Positions 18,258-27,974 of a DNA stretch of 64,000 nucleotides are shown here, one piece after another. Made by a program: the position numbers and the translations under genes. This stretch comes from Thermus sp. 2.9 (GTDB lineage Bacteria; Deinococcota; Deinococci; Deinococcales; Thermaceae): assembly GCF_000794385.1 (NCBI RefSeq), contig NZ_JTJB01000010.1:1-64000 (forward strand), in the 5' to 3' direction. Each line of letters opens with the position of its first letter. Positions within the stretch are counted from its first letter, which is position 1. The notes beneath the pieces were generated by a model. It was given only the letters and a program-made list of their open reading frames with translations, was not told the origin of the DNA and did no database searches.

Positions 18258-18811
18258 TTAGAAGGCGAAGTCTTCCAGGTACCAGCGTTCCGTCTTCTTG
18301 TGTTCCTCCTTGGGGTCCATCTTTTCCGAGTGGGCCAGGAGCACCAGGAGCTTCCGCCCAGGGACGATCTCCACGTCGGTGGCCTCCCCGGTCTTCAGCC
18401 TGCGGCTAAACTCCACCGTCCACTTGGTGCCCTCGTAGGTGGCGGCGGCGGCCAGGATGGAGTTCTTGCCGCCCTCCTTCTCGTCGGGGGAGGGCGAGCC
18501 CGTGCGCTTCACTTGGTACATGTCCAAGGCGACCAGCTTGCCACCGTCCATGTAAAAGAGGTACTGGTCCGCTCCCTTCTTCTTGTCGGTTTTTTCCGGC
18601 AGGAAGCCGATGCCGATCCAGCCCTTGCTTTCGCCCTCGAGGGCCAGATACAGCGTATCCCCCACCACGCTCCAGTAGAGCGTACGCCGCTCTTCTCGTG
18701 CTTGTAGTTTTTGGCGTACTCCCCGCTGGTGATCTTGCCGTCTATCTTGGGAGCCTGGGCCAAGGCCGCGCCGAACGCCAGAACCAAAAGCCAAAGGATG
18801 CTTCGCTTCAT
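18258..18811 (-). CDS. Secreted DOMON-like protein, frameshifted
   Basis: Signal peptide MKRSILWLLVLAFGAALAQA followed by APKIDGKITSGEYAKNY, the usual opening of DOMON / family 9 carbohydrate-binding-like domains that bind haem or sugars. The rest (TLYWSVVGDTLYLALEGES... GWIGIGFLP... KWTVEFSRRLKTGEATDVEI) is in another frame. Adding one base near 18,681-18,692 restores a single ~184-aa protein. Such domains often carry cytochrome b type haem in electron-transfer proteins; the two membrane proteins upstream may be partners. Real pseudogene or sequencing error cannot be told apart. Confidence 0.7.
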
Positions 18812-18823
18812 CCTGCACCTCCG

Positions 18824-19267
18824 CTAGTCCTTTATGGTTATCCCCACCACGAAGGCCACAGCGCCCACGTGGGTATGGGCCAAGGCCGCCAAAACCGGCC
18901 GACTGCCTTCAAAGGCCTCCAAGAAGCCCCGAAGGGTGAAAAGGTTTACCTCCGCATCCTGGGCATTCCAAAGCAGGTGGAAGTAGGCGCCCAGGATGCC
19001 CGTGGCCACGCTGACAAGCATCCAGAGGAGGAAGGGGTAGCGCACCCACTTGCCCCGGTGGAAGAACATGAGGAGGGTGAGGGGAAACCCCACGAGGGAA
19101 ACGAAGAATGGAATCCGGCTCTGCCAGCTTTCCGTCCAGTGGTCCAGGACCCAGTGCTCCATGCCGTAAAAGGCAAACCCCACTAGGGCGATCAGGAGGA
19201 AGGTGGAGCGCAAGAACTCCAAAAGCCTTTCCTCCTCGGTCTTGGCGCGGATCAGGGCTTCAATCAC
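18824..19267 (-). CDS. Four-helix membrane protein, copy 1 of a tandem pair
   Basis: A 147-aa integral membrane protein with about four hydrophobic helices. It shares HWTESWQSRIPFFV, GILGAYFHLLWN and GSRPVLAALAHTHVG with the next gene upstream. Histidines at helix ends (HW, YFHLLW, HTH) could bind metal or haem. No named family recognised. GTG start with GGAGGTGC before it. Confidence 0.7.
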   Translation of the reverse strand: MIEALIRAKTEEERLLEFLRSTFLLIALVGFAFYGMEHWVLDHWTESWQSRIPFFVSLVGFPLTLLMFFHRGKWVRYPFLLWMLVSVATGILGAYFHLLWNAQDAEVNLFTLRGFLEAFEGSRPVLAALAHTHVGAVAFVVGITIKD

Positions 19268-19277
19268 GGCGCACCTC

Positions 19278-19715
19278 CTAACGGGCCCGGTAGATGGCAA
19301 GGAGCCCCGTCACCCCCATGTGGGTGAAGGCCAAGGCCGCCAGCACCGGGCGGCTTCCCGCCATGGCCTTCATGGCCGCCTCAAACTCCCACGCCACCTC
19401 ACCCTCAAAGTTCCAAAGCAGGTGGAAGTAGGCCCCCAAAATCCCGATGAAGATGGAAGCCCACATGGTGAGGATGAAGGCAAGGCGCACCCACGGGGTC
19501 TTGCGGTCAAAAAGCACCCAGAGGGTGAAGACAAAGCCCGGCACGGCCACAAAGAAGGGGATCTTGCTCTGCCAACTCTCTGTCCAGTGCCCCAGGAGGA
19601 GGAGCTCTAAGGGGTACATCACCCAGCCCACCAGGCAGAGGAGAAGCATCACCAAGCGGATGAACTCTAGCGCCCACTGAGTTGGATTGCTTGCGCTTCT
19701 AAAGGCGGGTATCAC
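19278..19715 (-). CDS. Four-helix membrane protein, copy 2 of a tandem pair
   Basis: A 145-aa paralogue of the downstream neighbour: HWTESWQSKIPFFV, GILGAYFHLLWN and GSRPVLAALAFTHMG are shared, the rest has diverged. GTG start after GGAGGTGAAGG. The three genes 18,258-19,715 are co-directional with short gaps and probably form one operon for a membrane/exported complex of unknown role. Confidence 0.7.
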   Translation of the reverse strand: MIPAFRSASNPTQWALEFIRLVMLLLCLVGWVMYPLELLLLGHWTESWQSKIPFFVAVPGFVFTLWVLFDRKTPWVRLAFILTMWASIFIGILGAYFHLLWNFEGEVAWEFEAAMKAMAGSRPVLAALAFTHMGVTGLLAIYRAR

Positions 19716-19769
19716 CCTTCACCTCCTAACCCCTGTCATGACCTTATCACAGGTATGCGGGAGATTTGT

Positions 19770-19789
19770 CCCCCGGGGTACCCCGGGGG
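19770..19789. promoter_or_regulatory. 20-bp perfect palindrome
   Basis: CCCCCGGGGTACCCCGGGGG is self-complementary over 20 bases. It lies 55 bases upstream of the membrane-protein operon and at the 5' edge of the kinase remnant. It could be an operator or a very stable hairpin; no run of T follows it. Confidence 0.4.
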
Positions 19790-19794
19790 GTGTC

Positions 19795-20083
19795 CTTCAG
19801 GTAGGGGTCCGGGCGCTCAAGGAACTGGCCCGCTACACCCTGGCCGAGTTGCGGCGTCTGGGCCTGGACCTGAGGCCCTCGGTCTTGGACCGCCCGGGTC
19901 TGGCGGCCGCCTTGGTGCGGTACGTGCGGAAGTTCGCCCAACGCACGGGGATTGAGGCGGACCTTTCCTTTCATCTGCGCCGGCCTTTGCCCGAGGAGTC
20001 GGAAACCGCGGTGTACCGGGTGGTGCAGGAGGCCCTCACCAACGTGGCCCGCCGCTCGGGTAGCCCCCGGCGGTGGGCCACGA
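19795..20083 (+). pseudogene. Fragment of a NarX/LiaS-type sensor histidine kinase
   Basis: In one frame: RYTLAELRRLGLDLRPSVLD (end of the HisKA_3 dimerisation helix) and VYRVVQEALTNVARR (N-box of the ATPase domain). The sensor part, most of the dimerisation domain including the phospho-histidine, and the G-boxes are missing. It then runs out of frame into a response-regulator remnant, so kinase and regulator genes appear to have been fused by deletion. Confidence 0.65.
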
Positions 20084-20084
20084 A

Positions 20085-20348
20085 CGCGTGGACGCCGTTT
20101 TGGCGGTGGCCCGGGGGGAGCGGTACCTGAACCCGAGCCCCGCCGTGGAGATGGTGCACCGGGAAGGGCGGGAGGAAGCCTTACGTCTCCTCGCCCAAGG
20201 TCTTTTCCACAAAGAGGTGGCCAAGCGCTTGGCCATCTCGGAAAAGACCGTGGCCACCTACCGGGAACGGGGCATGGAGAAGCTCGGCCTGAAGACCCGG
20301 AGCGACCTCTTGCGCTACGCCGTACGCCGGGGTTGGCTTTCGGGCTAA
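20085..20348 (+). pseudogene. C-terminal fragment of a LuxR/NarL-type response regulator
   Basis: Keeps the end of the receiver linker (AVARGERYLNPSP) and a LuxR helix-turn-helix (EALRLLAQGLFHKEVAKRLA, then SEKTVATYRERGMEKLGLKTR). The receiver domain with its phospho-aspartate is absent. A start at ATG 20,073 could still express a free DNA-binding domain. Ends against ruvC. Confidence 0.6.
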
Positions 20349-20845
20349 AGGGGCTTGGCCGCCGCCATCCGGGCGTAAAAGGCGTGGGTGAGGGCGATGG
20401 CCAAAGCGTCCGCCAGGTGGCTTGGGCTTGGGGGCTCCTTGAGGCCCAAGATCCCCCGGACCATCAGGGCCACTTCCTCCTTGGCGGCGTGGCCGTGCCC
20501 GGCCAGGGCCTGCTTCACCTGCATGGGCCCGTAGGCGTAGACCGGCACCCCCGCTTCAAAGGCCGCCACCAACACCGCTCCCAAGGCCCAGCCCACCTTG
20601 TAGGCGAGCTCGTTTTGCCGGTAGAAGAACTGCTCCTCCACCGCCAGGGCCTCGGGTCGGAAGCGGAGGAGGGCTTCCTTGATCCGGGCGTGGATGCGGC
20701 CCACCCGCGCCTCCGCCTTTTCCTTGTGGGAGGTCTTCACCACCTCCCCGTGGAGGAGCCGGGCTTTTAGGGCCCCTTTTCCTTCCACCGCCACCACCCC
20801 GAGGCCCAAGTGGGTGATCCCGGGGTCCACGCCCGCCACCACCAC
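20345..20845 (-). CDS. ruvC: Crossover junction endodeoxyribonuclease RuvC
   Basis: RuvC resolvase, 166 aa, the Thermus length. Acidic active-site residues are in AGVDPGITHLG, AVEEQFFYRQN and HLADALAIAL; KQALAGHGHAAKEEV is typical. It cuts Holliday junctions. GTG start chosen so that the protein begins MVVAGVDPG; it starts 2 bases after the ftsZ stop. Confidence 0.95.
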   Translation of the reverse strand: MVVAGVDPGITHLGLGVVAVEGKGALKARLLHGEVVKTSHKEKAEARVGRIHARIKEALLRFRPEALAVEEQFFYRQNELAYKVGWALGAVLVAAFEAGVPVYAYGPMQVKQALAGHGHAAKEEVALMVRGILGLKEPPSPSHLADALAIALTHAFYARMAAAKPL

Positions 20846-20846
20846 C

Positions 20847-21902
20847 TCAGTTGCCCCGTTTGGGCGGGTAGTCCCCGTCCCCGTAGCGGATGAAGGCGGG
20901 GATATCAAAGTTGTAGGGGTCGGCGTGGGTGGGGAAGTCCACGGGGCGGATGGGCTTGGGCACCACGGTGCTCTCGCCGAAGCCGGCGGCGATGAGGATG
21001 ACCCGAAGCTCGTCCTGGGCGCGGTCGTCGTAGGTGACGCCGTAGAGGATGTCCACGTCCTCGTTACCCGTGGCCTCCCGCACCCGCTCCACCACCTCCG
21101 CCGCCTCCATGAGGGAGAGGTCCTCCGAGCCCACCACGTTGAGGAGAAGCCTCTTCGCCCCCTCAATGGAGCGCTCCAGGAGAGGGCTCATGGTGGCGGT
21201 CTTGGCCGCCTCCTCCACCCGGTTTTCCCCGCGGCCCGCCCCGATGCCCATGAGGACCTGGCCCGCCCCTTCCAAGAGGGCCTTCACGTCGGCGAAGTCC
21301 ACGTTGATGAGGCCGGGGAGGTTGATGACGTCGGTGATGCCCTTCACGCCGTGGTAGAGGACGCGGTCGGCGATGAGGAAGGCGTCTTTAAGGGTCATCT
21401 TCTTGTCCACGGCGGAGAGGAGGCGGTCGTTTTGCACCACCACCATGGCGTCCACCCGCTCCTTGAGGCGCTTGATGCCCTCCTCCGCCGCCTTGAGCCT
21501 TTTGGGGCCTTCAAAGCTAAAGGGGCGGGTCACCACGGCCACGGTGAGGGCCCCCAGGCGCTTGGCGATCTCCGCCACGATGGGGGCGCTGCCCGTACCG
21601 GTACCGCCCCCCATGCCGGCGGTGATGAAGACCAGGTCCGCCCCTTCCAAGGCCTCGGCGATGAGGTCCTCCGCCTCCTGGGCCGCCTTTTCCCCGATTT
21701 CCGGATTGGCCCCCGCCCCCAGGCCCCGGGTGAGCTTCTCCCCCAGCTGGATGCGCACGTCCGCCAGGCTCTTGGCCAGGACCTGGGCGTCGGTGTTGGC
21801 GGCGATGAACTCCACCCCTTGAAGCCCCGCCTCAATCATGCGGTTAACGGCGTTGTTCCCCGCCCCCCCGAGCCCGATGACCTTGATGACCGCTCCTTCC
21901 AT
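20847..21902 (-). CDS. ftsZ: Cell division protein FtsZ
   Basis: Tubulin-like GTPase, 351 aa, that forms the Z ring. Visible: [17 protein letters not shown], the G-box [10 protein letters not shown], the T7 loop [15 protein letters not shown], and the C-terminal conserved tail [10 protein letters not shown] that binds FtsA. ATG 21902 chosen; 26 bases after ftsA. Last gene of the dcw cluster before ruvC. Confidence 0.98.
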   Translation of the reverse strand: MEGAVIKVIGLGGAGNNAVNRMIEAGLQGVEFIAANTDAQVLAKSLADVRIQLGEKLTRGLGAGANPEIGEKAAQEAEDLIAEALEGADLVFITAGMGGGTGTGSAPIVAEIAKRLGALTVAVVTRPFSFEGPKRLKAAEEGIKRLKERVDAMVVVQNDRLLSAVDKKMTLKDAFLIADRVLYHGVKGITDVINLPGLINVDFADVKALLEGAGQVLMGIGAGRGENRVEEAAKTATMSPLLERSIEGAKRLLLNVVGSEDLSLMEAAEVVERVREATGNEDVDILYGVTYDDRAQDELRVILIAAGFGESTVVPKPIRPVDFPTHADPYNFDIPAFIRYGDGDYPPKRGN

Positions 21903-21928
21903 CTCTGCCCCCTCTCCTTGAATCATGC

Positions 21929-23170
21929 CTAAAATAAGTTGTTCAGAATTTCCTTGATGCGGGCCCAAAGCCCCTCGGCCTTGGCGCCTTCCTCTTTCTT
22001 TTCCCGTTTTTGCAGGCGCTTGGGCTCCGTCGCCCGGGCGGGCAAGGTGGCCCCGTGGCGCACCAGGCCCACGGCGGTGGCGTGGGCGGGGGTGGCCACC
22101 ACGTCGGTGAGCCCGGATACCCCCTGGGGCTTGCCCAGGCGCACGGGAAGCCCGTACTGCTGCCTTGCCAAGAGGTCAAAGCCCCTGAGGAGGGCCGTGC
22201 CCCCGGTGAGGACTACCCGGTTCACCCGGATTTCCAAGGGCCCCAGGGTTTCGTCCACGGACTGGCGGGCCAAGTGGAGGATTTCCCGAAGCCTGGGCCG
22301 GATGATTCGGGCGAGCTCCGGGGCGGGCACCTCGCCCAGGGAGCCCCCTTCTTGGTTGATCTCCAAGACGAGCTCGGGGTCGGCCAACTCGGGAAGCGCC
22401 GCCCCGTACTTGCGCTTCACCCTTTCCGCCTCCTCAAAGGGGATCTTGAGGAGCTGGGCGATGTCCTGGCTCACGTGGTCCCCCCCAAGGGGCAAAACGG
22501 CGGAGTGGGCGAGCCTGCCCTCCCGGAAGACGGCCACGTCCGTGGTGCCCCCGCCCACGTCCAGGAGGAGGATGGTCATGTGCTCCTCCTCCGGGGAAAG
22601 GACGCCGAGGCCGCTGGCCAGGGGTTGGGCCACCAGGGCCTCCACCTCGAGGCCCGCCGCTTCCACCGCCCGGCGCAGGTTAGCCAAGGGACCCCGCCCG
22701 GCGGCGACGAGGTGAACGTCCACCTCAAGGCGCACCCCCGCCATGCCCACGGGGTCCCGGATCCCCTCCTGGCCGTCCACCTTGAATTCCAGGGGGAGGG
22801 CGTGAAGGAGTTCCTGCTCTGCGTCAAAGGGGTAGGCCTTGGCCTGCTCCACGGCCCGCTCCACGTCGGCCTCGGTGATGCTCTGCCCCCGGCGGATGGC
22901 GGCCAGGCCGTGGCTGGTGACGCTCTTCAGGTGCGGCCCGCCCACGGAGAGGATCACCCGCTCCACCTTGACCCCCGCCACCCGTTCCGCCTGGTGGACG
23001 CTCTGGCGGATGGCCTCCGTGGTGCGCTCCAGGTTCACCACCACGCCCCGCCGCAGGCCCTGGGAGGGGACGGTACCTTCCCCGATGATGTCCAAGACGC
23101 CATCGGGGGCCAGCTCCCCGATGACGGTGGTGACCTTGCTGGTGCCGACGTCCAATCCCGCGATAATCAT
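21929..23170 (-). CDS. ftsA: Cell division protein FtsA
   Basis: Actin-like protein, 413 aa, that tethers FtsZ to the membrane. ATPase motifs [14 protein letters not shown] (phosphate 1), [14 protein letters not shown] (phosphate 2) and [13 protein letters not shown] (adenosine). The C-terminus [11 protein letters not shown] is the amphipathic membrane-targeting helix. Overlaps ftsQ by 4 bases. Confidence 0.97.
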   Translation of the reverse strand: MIIAGLDVGTSKVTTVIGELAPDGVLDIIGEGTVPSQGLRRGVVVNLERTTEAIRQSVHQAERVAGVKVERVILSVGGPHLKSVTSHGLAAIRRGQSITEADVERAVEQAKAYPFDAEQELLHALPLEFKVDGQEGIRDPVGMAGVRLEVDVHLVAAGRGPLANLRRAVEAAGLEVEALVAQPLASGLGVLSPEEEHMTILLLDVGGGTTDVAVFREGRLAHSAVLPLGGDHVSQDIAQLLKIPFEEAERVKRKYGAALPELADPELVLEINQEGGSLGEVPAPELARIIRPRLREILHLARQSVDETLGPLEIRVNRVVLTGGTALLRGFDLLARQQYGLPVRLGKPQGVSGLTDVVATPAHATAVGLVRHGATLPARATEPKRLQKREKKEEGAKAEGLWARIKEILNNLF

Positions 23171-23751
23171 GGGCGTAAACTCACCCCCCAAGAATACAGG
23201 TACACGTGGCCCTTAGGCCAGGTCGCTTGGGCATACTCTAGCAGAAGTTCGGCGCTTGGGGCAAAAAGGACGGTGCCGGGAAGCTCCACGTAGAAACCCG
23301 CCGGGGTGTAACGGAGCCGTTTGGCGCCCTTGTAGGCCTTGGCCAGGGCCAAAAGCGCCTCCTTGGGAAGGGGCCCCTTCCCCTCCACCCTAGGCCCCCG
23401 GGCGTGGGGGGCCCCGCCGGGAAGGAGGGTGCCGTCTTTTGCCAAAGCGGCGCCGTCCGCCAGGGGTAAGAAGGGCTCCCGCTCCCGCACCAAGAGGCGC
23501 ACCACCCCGGGCTTGGGCTTTTCCAAGCGCGCCTCCGCCACCCAGGGGTCCTGGAGGAGGGGGGAAAGCCGCCTGGGAAGGATCCAAAGCCAGGGGGCGC
23601 CGGGGTAAAGGCCGGCCTTGGCCAGGACCGCCTCCTCCTTCAGGTGGCGCAGACCCACCACCTCCACCTTTTCCACGGGGAAAAGGACCAGGCTTCCCAC
23701 ATAGAGGGTGGCTGCGAGGAGCACGAGGAGGAGCGCGCGCACTAGGTTCAT
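23167..23751 (-). CDS. ftsQ: Cell division protein FtsQ
   Basis: A 194-aa bitopic protein: short N-terminus, one transmembrane helix (residues ~5-25), a POTRA domain (VEVVGLRHLKEEAVLAKAGL) and a beta domain. It links divisome parts in the periplasm. Position before ftsA is the normal one. Confidence 0.88.
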   Translation of the reverse strand: MNLVRALLLVLLAATLYVGSLVLFPVEKVEVVGLRHLKEEAVLAKAGLYPGAPWLWILPRRLSPLLQDPWVAEARLEKPKPGVVRLLVREREPFLPLADGAALAKDGTLLPGGAPHARGPRVEGKGPLPKEALLALAKAYKGAKRLRYTPAGFYVELPGTVLFAPSAELLLEYAQATWPKGHVYLYSWGVSLRP

Positions 23752-23784
23752 CTTACCCCCTTGGCTTTACCCCGGGCCTAACCT

Positions 23785-24581
23785 TCAAGGCCACACCTCC
23801 CATTCCAGCTCCAAGGGAAGTTCTTCCCGGATACGCTCAAGAAGCGCCAGCACGTCCTTGGCGGTGGCCCGCCCCAGGTTGACGATGAAGTTTCCGTGCT
23901 CTAGGGAGACCATGGCGTCCCCCACCCTGAGGCCCTTCAGGCCCCGCTCGTCAATGAGCCGGCCCGCCGACTGGCCCGGGGGGTTTTTGAAGGCGCAGCC
24001 GGCGCTTTTCCGCTTGGGTTGCCCCTTGCGGGCGGCGTCCACCTCGGCCATGCGCTTTAGGATCTCCTCCAGGGGGCGCTCCTTGAGCCTGAGGCGCACC
24101 CGGGTCACGATCCCGCCCGGCGGCAGGCGGCTTTGCCGGTAGCCGAAGCCCAGCTCCTCGGGCCGGTAGAGGTGGAAGGCCCCGTCGTGGAAGATTTCCA
24201 CCGCCTCGAGGGCATCCGCCATCTCGCCGAAGCGGGTGCCGGCGTTCATCTTCACCGCCCCCCCACTTGGGCGGGGATGCCGAGGAGCCCTTCCAGGCCG
24301 GAAAGCCCGGCCCGGGCCGCCTCTTGCACCAAAAGGGGAAGGAGCGCCCCCGCCCCCACCCAGCCCCTTAGGTCGTAGGTCTGGAACTCCCCCGCCAGGC
24401 GGATGACCCGCTCCGGCACCCCCTCGTCCAGCACCAGGAGGTTGGAGCCGTTCCCCAGGACCCGGTAGGGGGCCTCGGTGGCCCGCTTGAGCTCTTCCCG
24501 GGTTTCCACCGTCCAAAGCTCCGCCGGGCCGCCCACCCCCAAGGTGGTGTAGTCCTTGAGAAGCACCCGCTCAACCTTCAC
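23785..24581 (-). CDS. murB: UDP-N-acetylenolpyruvoylglucosamine reductase MurB, frameshifted
   Basis: MurB reduces enolpyruvyl-UDP-GlcNAc to UDP-MurNAc with FAD/NADPH. The first half (LKDYTTLGVGGPAELW, RVLGNGSNLLV, GLEGLLGIPAQVGG) is in one frame, the second half (VKMNAGTRFGEM, FGYRQSRLPP, KRKSAGCAFKNPPGQSAGRL) in another. The break is at the run of seven C at about 24,258-24,264; eight would restore ...AQVGGAVKMNAG. The gene is essential, so a sequencing error is likely. Confidence 0.9.
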
Positions 24582-25911
24582 GGACGAGCCTCCGGGCTAG
24601 TTCCGTCACGTCCCCCGCGCCCAAGGCGAGCCAGAGGTCCCCTGGGCCCGCCGTGGCCTTGGCGTAGGCCAGGGCCTCCTCCGGAGGGAGGAAGCGGGCC
24701 TCTTGGCCGAGGGCGGCGAGCCTCTCGGCGATCCTTCGCGCGAGGGCCTCCGGGGAAACCTCCCCCTTCTCCCCGGCGGTGTAGACGGGAAGGACCACCA
24801 CCTCTTCCGCCTCCTGGAGCGCCTCGGCGAAGGCTTCCCAAAGCTCCAGGGTGCGGAGGAGGCGGTGGGGTTGGAAGAGGACCCGGACCCGGCGGCCGAG
24901 GAGCCTGGCCGCCTGCAAGGTGGCCCGCACCTCCGTGGGGTGGTGGGCGTAATCGTCCACCACCAGCGCCCCCCGCACCTCCCCCAGGCGCTCAAAGCGC
25001 CGCCCCACCCCGGGGAAGCGGGCAAGCCCCCGGAGGATGGCCCCTTCCTCCACCCCAAAGGCCAAGGCGGCCAAGGCGGCGGCGAGGGCGTTCCGTACGT
25101 TGTGGGCCCCGGGGACCTGGAGCCTTGCCTCCCCCAGGTCCTTGCCCCCGTAAACCAGGCGGAAGCGGCTTCCCGTGGGGTTTAGGGCGAGCCCTTCCGC
25201 CCAAAGCTCCCCTCCCTCCCCGAAGCGCAGGGGCTTGAGCCCCTGGGCCGCCTGGGCCAAGAGGGGGTCGTGAGCGGGGAGGACGGCCACCTCCGCCCCC
25301 TTTAGGAAGCCCGCCATGGCGGCCAGGAGGGCCTCGAGGCTTTCGTGGTAGTTGGGGGCCTTCCTGCCCTCGGGGGCCACGTGCTCCCTCTCCAGGTTGG
25401 TGGCCACCGCCACCCGTACCCGCACCCCTTGGAAGAGGGGGTCCGACTCGTCCACCTCCGCCAGCCGGGGACCCAGGCCGAAGCGGGCGTTCCCGGGCAG
25501 GAGGGAAAGCTCCCCCCCGAGGAGGACCCAGGGATCCAACCCCGCCTCCAGGAGGATGCTCGCCAGCATGCCCGTGGTGGTGGTCTTCCCGTGGGTGCCC
25601 GTGACGCCCAGGGAGGGCTTTTGCGCAAGGAGGTGGGCCAAAAGCTCCATGCGCCGCACCACCCGCATGCCCCGCCTCCTGGCTTCCAGGACCTCAGGGT
25701 GGTCCAAGGGGATGGGGGTGGGGACGATCAGGGTGTCCTCCCCGCCCAGGTGGGCAGGGTCATGGCCTGGGTAGACGGGAACCCCCAGGGCCTGGGCGCG
25801 CTTTCCCGGGGCCAGGTCGCACCCCGTCACCGCCACCCCCTCCCCCAGGAGGAGGCGGGCCAAGGCGCTCATGCCCACCCCTTCTATGCCCATGACGTGC
25901 GCCCGTTTCAT
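24571..25911 (-). CDS. murC: UDP-N-acetylmuramate-L-alanine ligase MurC
   Basis: Mur ligase, 446 aa. N-terminal UDP-binding HVMGIEGVGMSALARLL, the ATP loop VTGTHGKTTTTGML, ATNLEREH, and C-terminal VVDDYAHHPTEVRATLQAAR. It adds L-Ala to UDP-MurNAc. Overlaps murB by 11 bases and murG by 4. Confidence 0.97.
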   Translation of the reverse strand: MKRAHVMGIEGVGMSALARLLLGEGVAVTGCDLAPGKRAQALGVPVYPGHDPAHLGGEDTLIVPTPIPLDHPEVLEARRRGMRVVRRMELLAHLLAQKPSLGVTGTHGKTTTTGMLASILLEAGLDPWVLLGGELSLLPGNARFGLGPRLAEVDESDPLFQGVRVRVAVATNLEREHVAPEGRKAPNYHESLEALLAAMAGFLKGAEVAVLPAHDPLLAQAAQGLKPLRFGEGGELWAEGLALNPTGSRFRLVYGGKDLGEARLQVPGAHNVRNALAAALAALAFGVEEGAILRGLARFPGVGRRFERLGEVRGALVVDDYAHHPTEVRATLQAARLLGRRVRVLFQPHRLLRTLELWEAFAEALQEAEEVVVLPVYTAGEKGEVSPEALARRIAERLAALGQEARFLPPEEALAYAKATAGPGDLWLALGAGDVTELARRLVREG

Positions 25912-26928
25912 AGGAACTCCTCCAGCCAGTCCGCTAGGCGAGCAGCCGCCCCTTCCGGGGAGAGGCGGGCCATGCCTTCTTGGTATGCCTCCCGCCGGGT
26001 GAGGATGGCCTGGACTTGTTGGGGTAGCCGGGCGTAATCCCCGAGCTCCGCCCCCCCCGCCTTGTGGTAGGCCTTTGCGTTGGCGGCTTGCGCTCCCCCG
26101 TCAAGCTTGGGGGAGAGGGGAAAGAGGAGGGCGGGCAGGCGGTGGAAGGCGGCCTCCGCCAAGGTGCCCGCCCCGGCCCGGGAAAGGAGCAAATCGGCGG
26201 CGCTCATGGCCAAGGGGGCGTCCACGAAGCCGGCGATGCGGTAGTCCTCGGCCTCGAGGAAGCGGTAGCGCTCCACCCACCTTTCCCCCACCTGGTGGAG
26301 CACGGGGAGGCCCAGGGGTTTGAGGAGGGGGGGAAGCTTCTCGTTGAGCTCCAGGCTCCCTTGGCTTCCCCCCCAGGACCAGGAGGAGGGGTTTGGCGGG
26401 GTCAAAGCCCAGGCGGGCCTTGGCCTCCGCCTGGGGATAGCGCACCTCCCGCACGGGGTAGCCCAGGACCCGGGCCCTGCGCCCAAGCCAAGGGGGAAGG
26501 CTCACGGGCACGCTTAGGGCGAGGCCCTTGGCCCAAGGGGAGAGGGCCTTGATGGCCAGGCCCAGCTTGGCGTTTTGCTCGTGGAGAAGGAGGGGGATGC
26601 CCTTAAGCCCTGCCAGAAAAGCCCCGGGGAAGCCCGCATAGCCCCCGGTGGAGAGCACCGCTTGGGGCGGGTGCTCCCTAAGGACCCGCCAGGCGGCCCG
26701 AAGCCCCTTGGCGAGCTTTAGGGCTTCCCCCGGCCGGAGGGCGCTCCGGTCCAGTTTGCCGGCGGGGATGAGGGTGTGGGGGATGGAGCTTTGCGGGAGG
26801 AGGCGGGCCTCGAGGCCCCCATCGCTCCCCAGGTAGAAAACGGGGTGGCCCCGCCGCCTGAGCTCCTCCGCCACCGCCAAGGCGGGGAAGAGGTGCCCCC
26901 CCGTGCCGCCCCCTGTTAGGAGGACCAC
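25908..26928 (-). CDS. murG: MurG glycosyltransferase, frameshifted
   Basis: Transfers GlcNAc to lipid I on the inner membrane face. The N-domain (LLTGGGTGGHLFPALAVAEE, VLSTGGYAGFPGAF, LLLHEQNAKLGLA) and the C-domain (GGSQGSLELNEKLPPLL, SRAGAGTLAEAAFHRLPALL, DGGAQAANAKAYHKAG) are in different frames. The break is in the run of seven C near 26,369-26,375 (plus strand); six would read VLGGSQGSLELN. A sequencing error is the simplest cause, as the enzyme is essential. Overlaps ftsW by 13 bases. Confidence 0.9.
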
Positions 26929-27974
26929 GCTTTCACCCCCTTCCCCTTGGGCTCCCTGGCCAGGCGCAGGAGCACCCCAAGGGCGAAGCCGGAAACCAAG
27001 AGGGAGCTTCCCCCATAGGACACGAAGGGCAAGGGGACTCCCGTCACGGGCAGGAAGCCCACGGTAACCCCGATGTTGAGGGCGGCCTGCAGGGTTAGGT
27101 ACAGGGTGAGGCCCAAGGCGAGAAGGCTCAGGGGCCCCTGGAGGCGGAGGGCCAAGGCCAGGCCCCGCAGGAAGAGGAGAAGGTAGAGGAAAAGGACCAC
27201 CAGCCCCCCGAACCAGCCCGTGGCGAAAACCACGCTGGCGAAGACCATATCGTTATGGGCCTCCGGGAGGTGGGGGAGGTTGCCCCCGGGGCCTTGTCCC
27301 AAAAGACCCCCCAGGAGAATGGCCTTTTGCGCCTGCAGGACCTGGTAGGCGGTGTGGGCGGGGCTGGCTTCCCCTTGGAGGTAATCCAGGAAGCCTGTGA
27401 AGCGCTCGGAAACGTAACGGAAGCGGGCCAGGTAGTAGCCGGAGAAGGGGAAGACCGCCAATAACCCCGCCAGGCCCACCATGAAGAGCCTGCGCCAAGG
27501 TACCCCGGCCAGGATGAAGAGGAGGGTGGCCAAGGTCACCAGGAAGAGGGCGGTGGCGAAGTCGGGTTCGATCAGGACTAGACCAGCGGTGACCCCAGAG
27601 AGGAAAGCGGCCCCCAGGATGGGGGTATCGTTCCCCTTTCGCCCCACGAAGGAGGCGAGGTAAAAGACCAAGGCCACCTTGGCCAGCTCCGAGGGCTGGA
27701 AGGCCACAGGGCCCAGGTAAAACCACCGCCTTACCCCCCCGGGCCCATCCCCCAGGAACAGGACCAAGAGCAGGAGGCCCAGGGTGAGGAAGAGAAGCCA
27801 GAGGGCGTGGCGGAGGAGGCGGGCCGGGGGCAGCAGGAAGCCAAGGAGCATGGCGGCGAACGCGAGCCCCACCCGCAAGAGATGGCCCTGGAGGAGGCCT
27901 GGTTCCGCCACCCCCACCCCCAAAAGGCCGAAGGCCATGAGGAGGAGGCCCGCTAGGAGGAGGACGGGGTCCAC
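26916..27974 (-). CDS. ftsW: SEDS glycosyltransferase FtsW
   Basis: A 352-aa SEDS protein with about ten transmembrane helices. Signature residues in GVRRWFYLGPVAFQPSELAK, LIEPDFATAL and FLPVTGVPLPFVSYGGSSLL. It polymerises lipid II with its partner transpeptidase. Located between murD and murG as in most dcw clusters. Confidence 0.95.
   Translation of the reverse strand: MDPVLLLAGLLLMAFGLLGVGVAEPGLLQGHLLRVGLAFAAMLLGFLLPPARLLRHALWLLFLTLGLLLLVLFLGDGPGGVRRWFYLGPVAFQPSELAKVALVFYLASFVGRKGNDTPILGAAFLSGVTAGLVLIEPDFATALFLVTLATLLFILAGVPWRRLFMVGLAGLLAVFPFSGYYLARFRYVSERFTGFLDYLQGEASPAHTAYQVLQAQKAILLGGLLGQGPGGNLPHLPEAHNDMVFASVVFATGWFGGLVVLFLYLLLFLRGLALALRLQGPLSLLALGLTLYLTLQAALNIGVTVGFLPVTGVPLPFVSYGGSSLLVSGFALGVLLRLAREPKGKGVKAWSS

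Noticed and set aside
22010-23293. Long open frame opposite ftsA (427 codons)
   Set aside because: Antisense shadow caused by high GC at third positions; Pro/Gly/His/Arg-rich, no ribosome-binding site, and ftsA is certain on the other strand.
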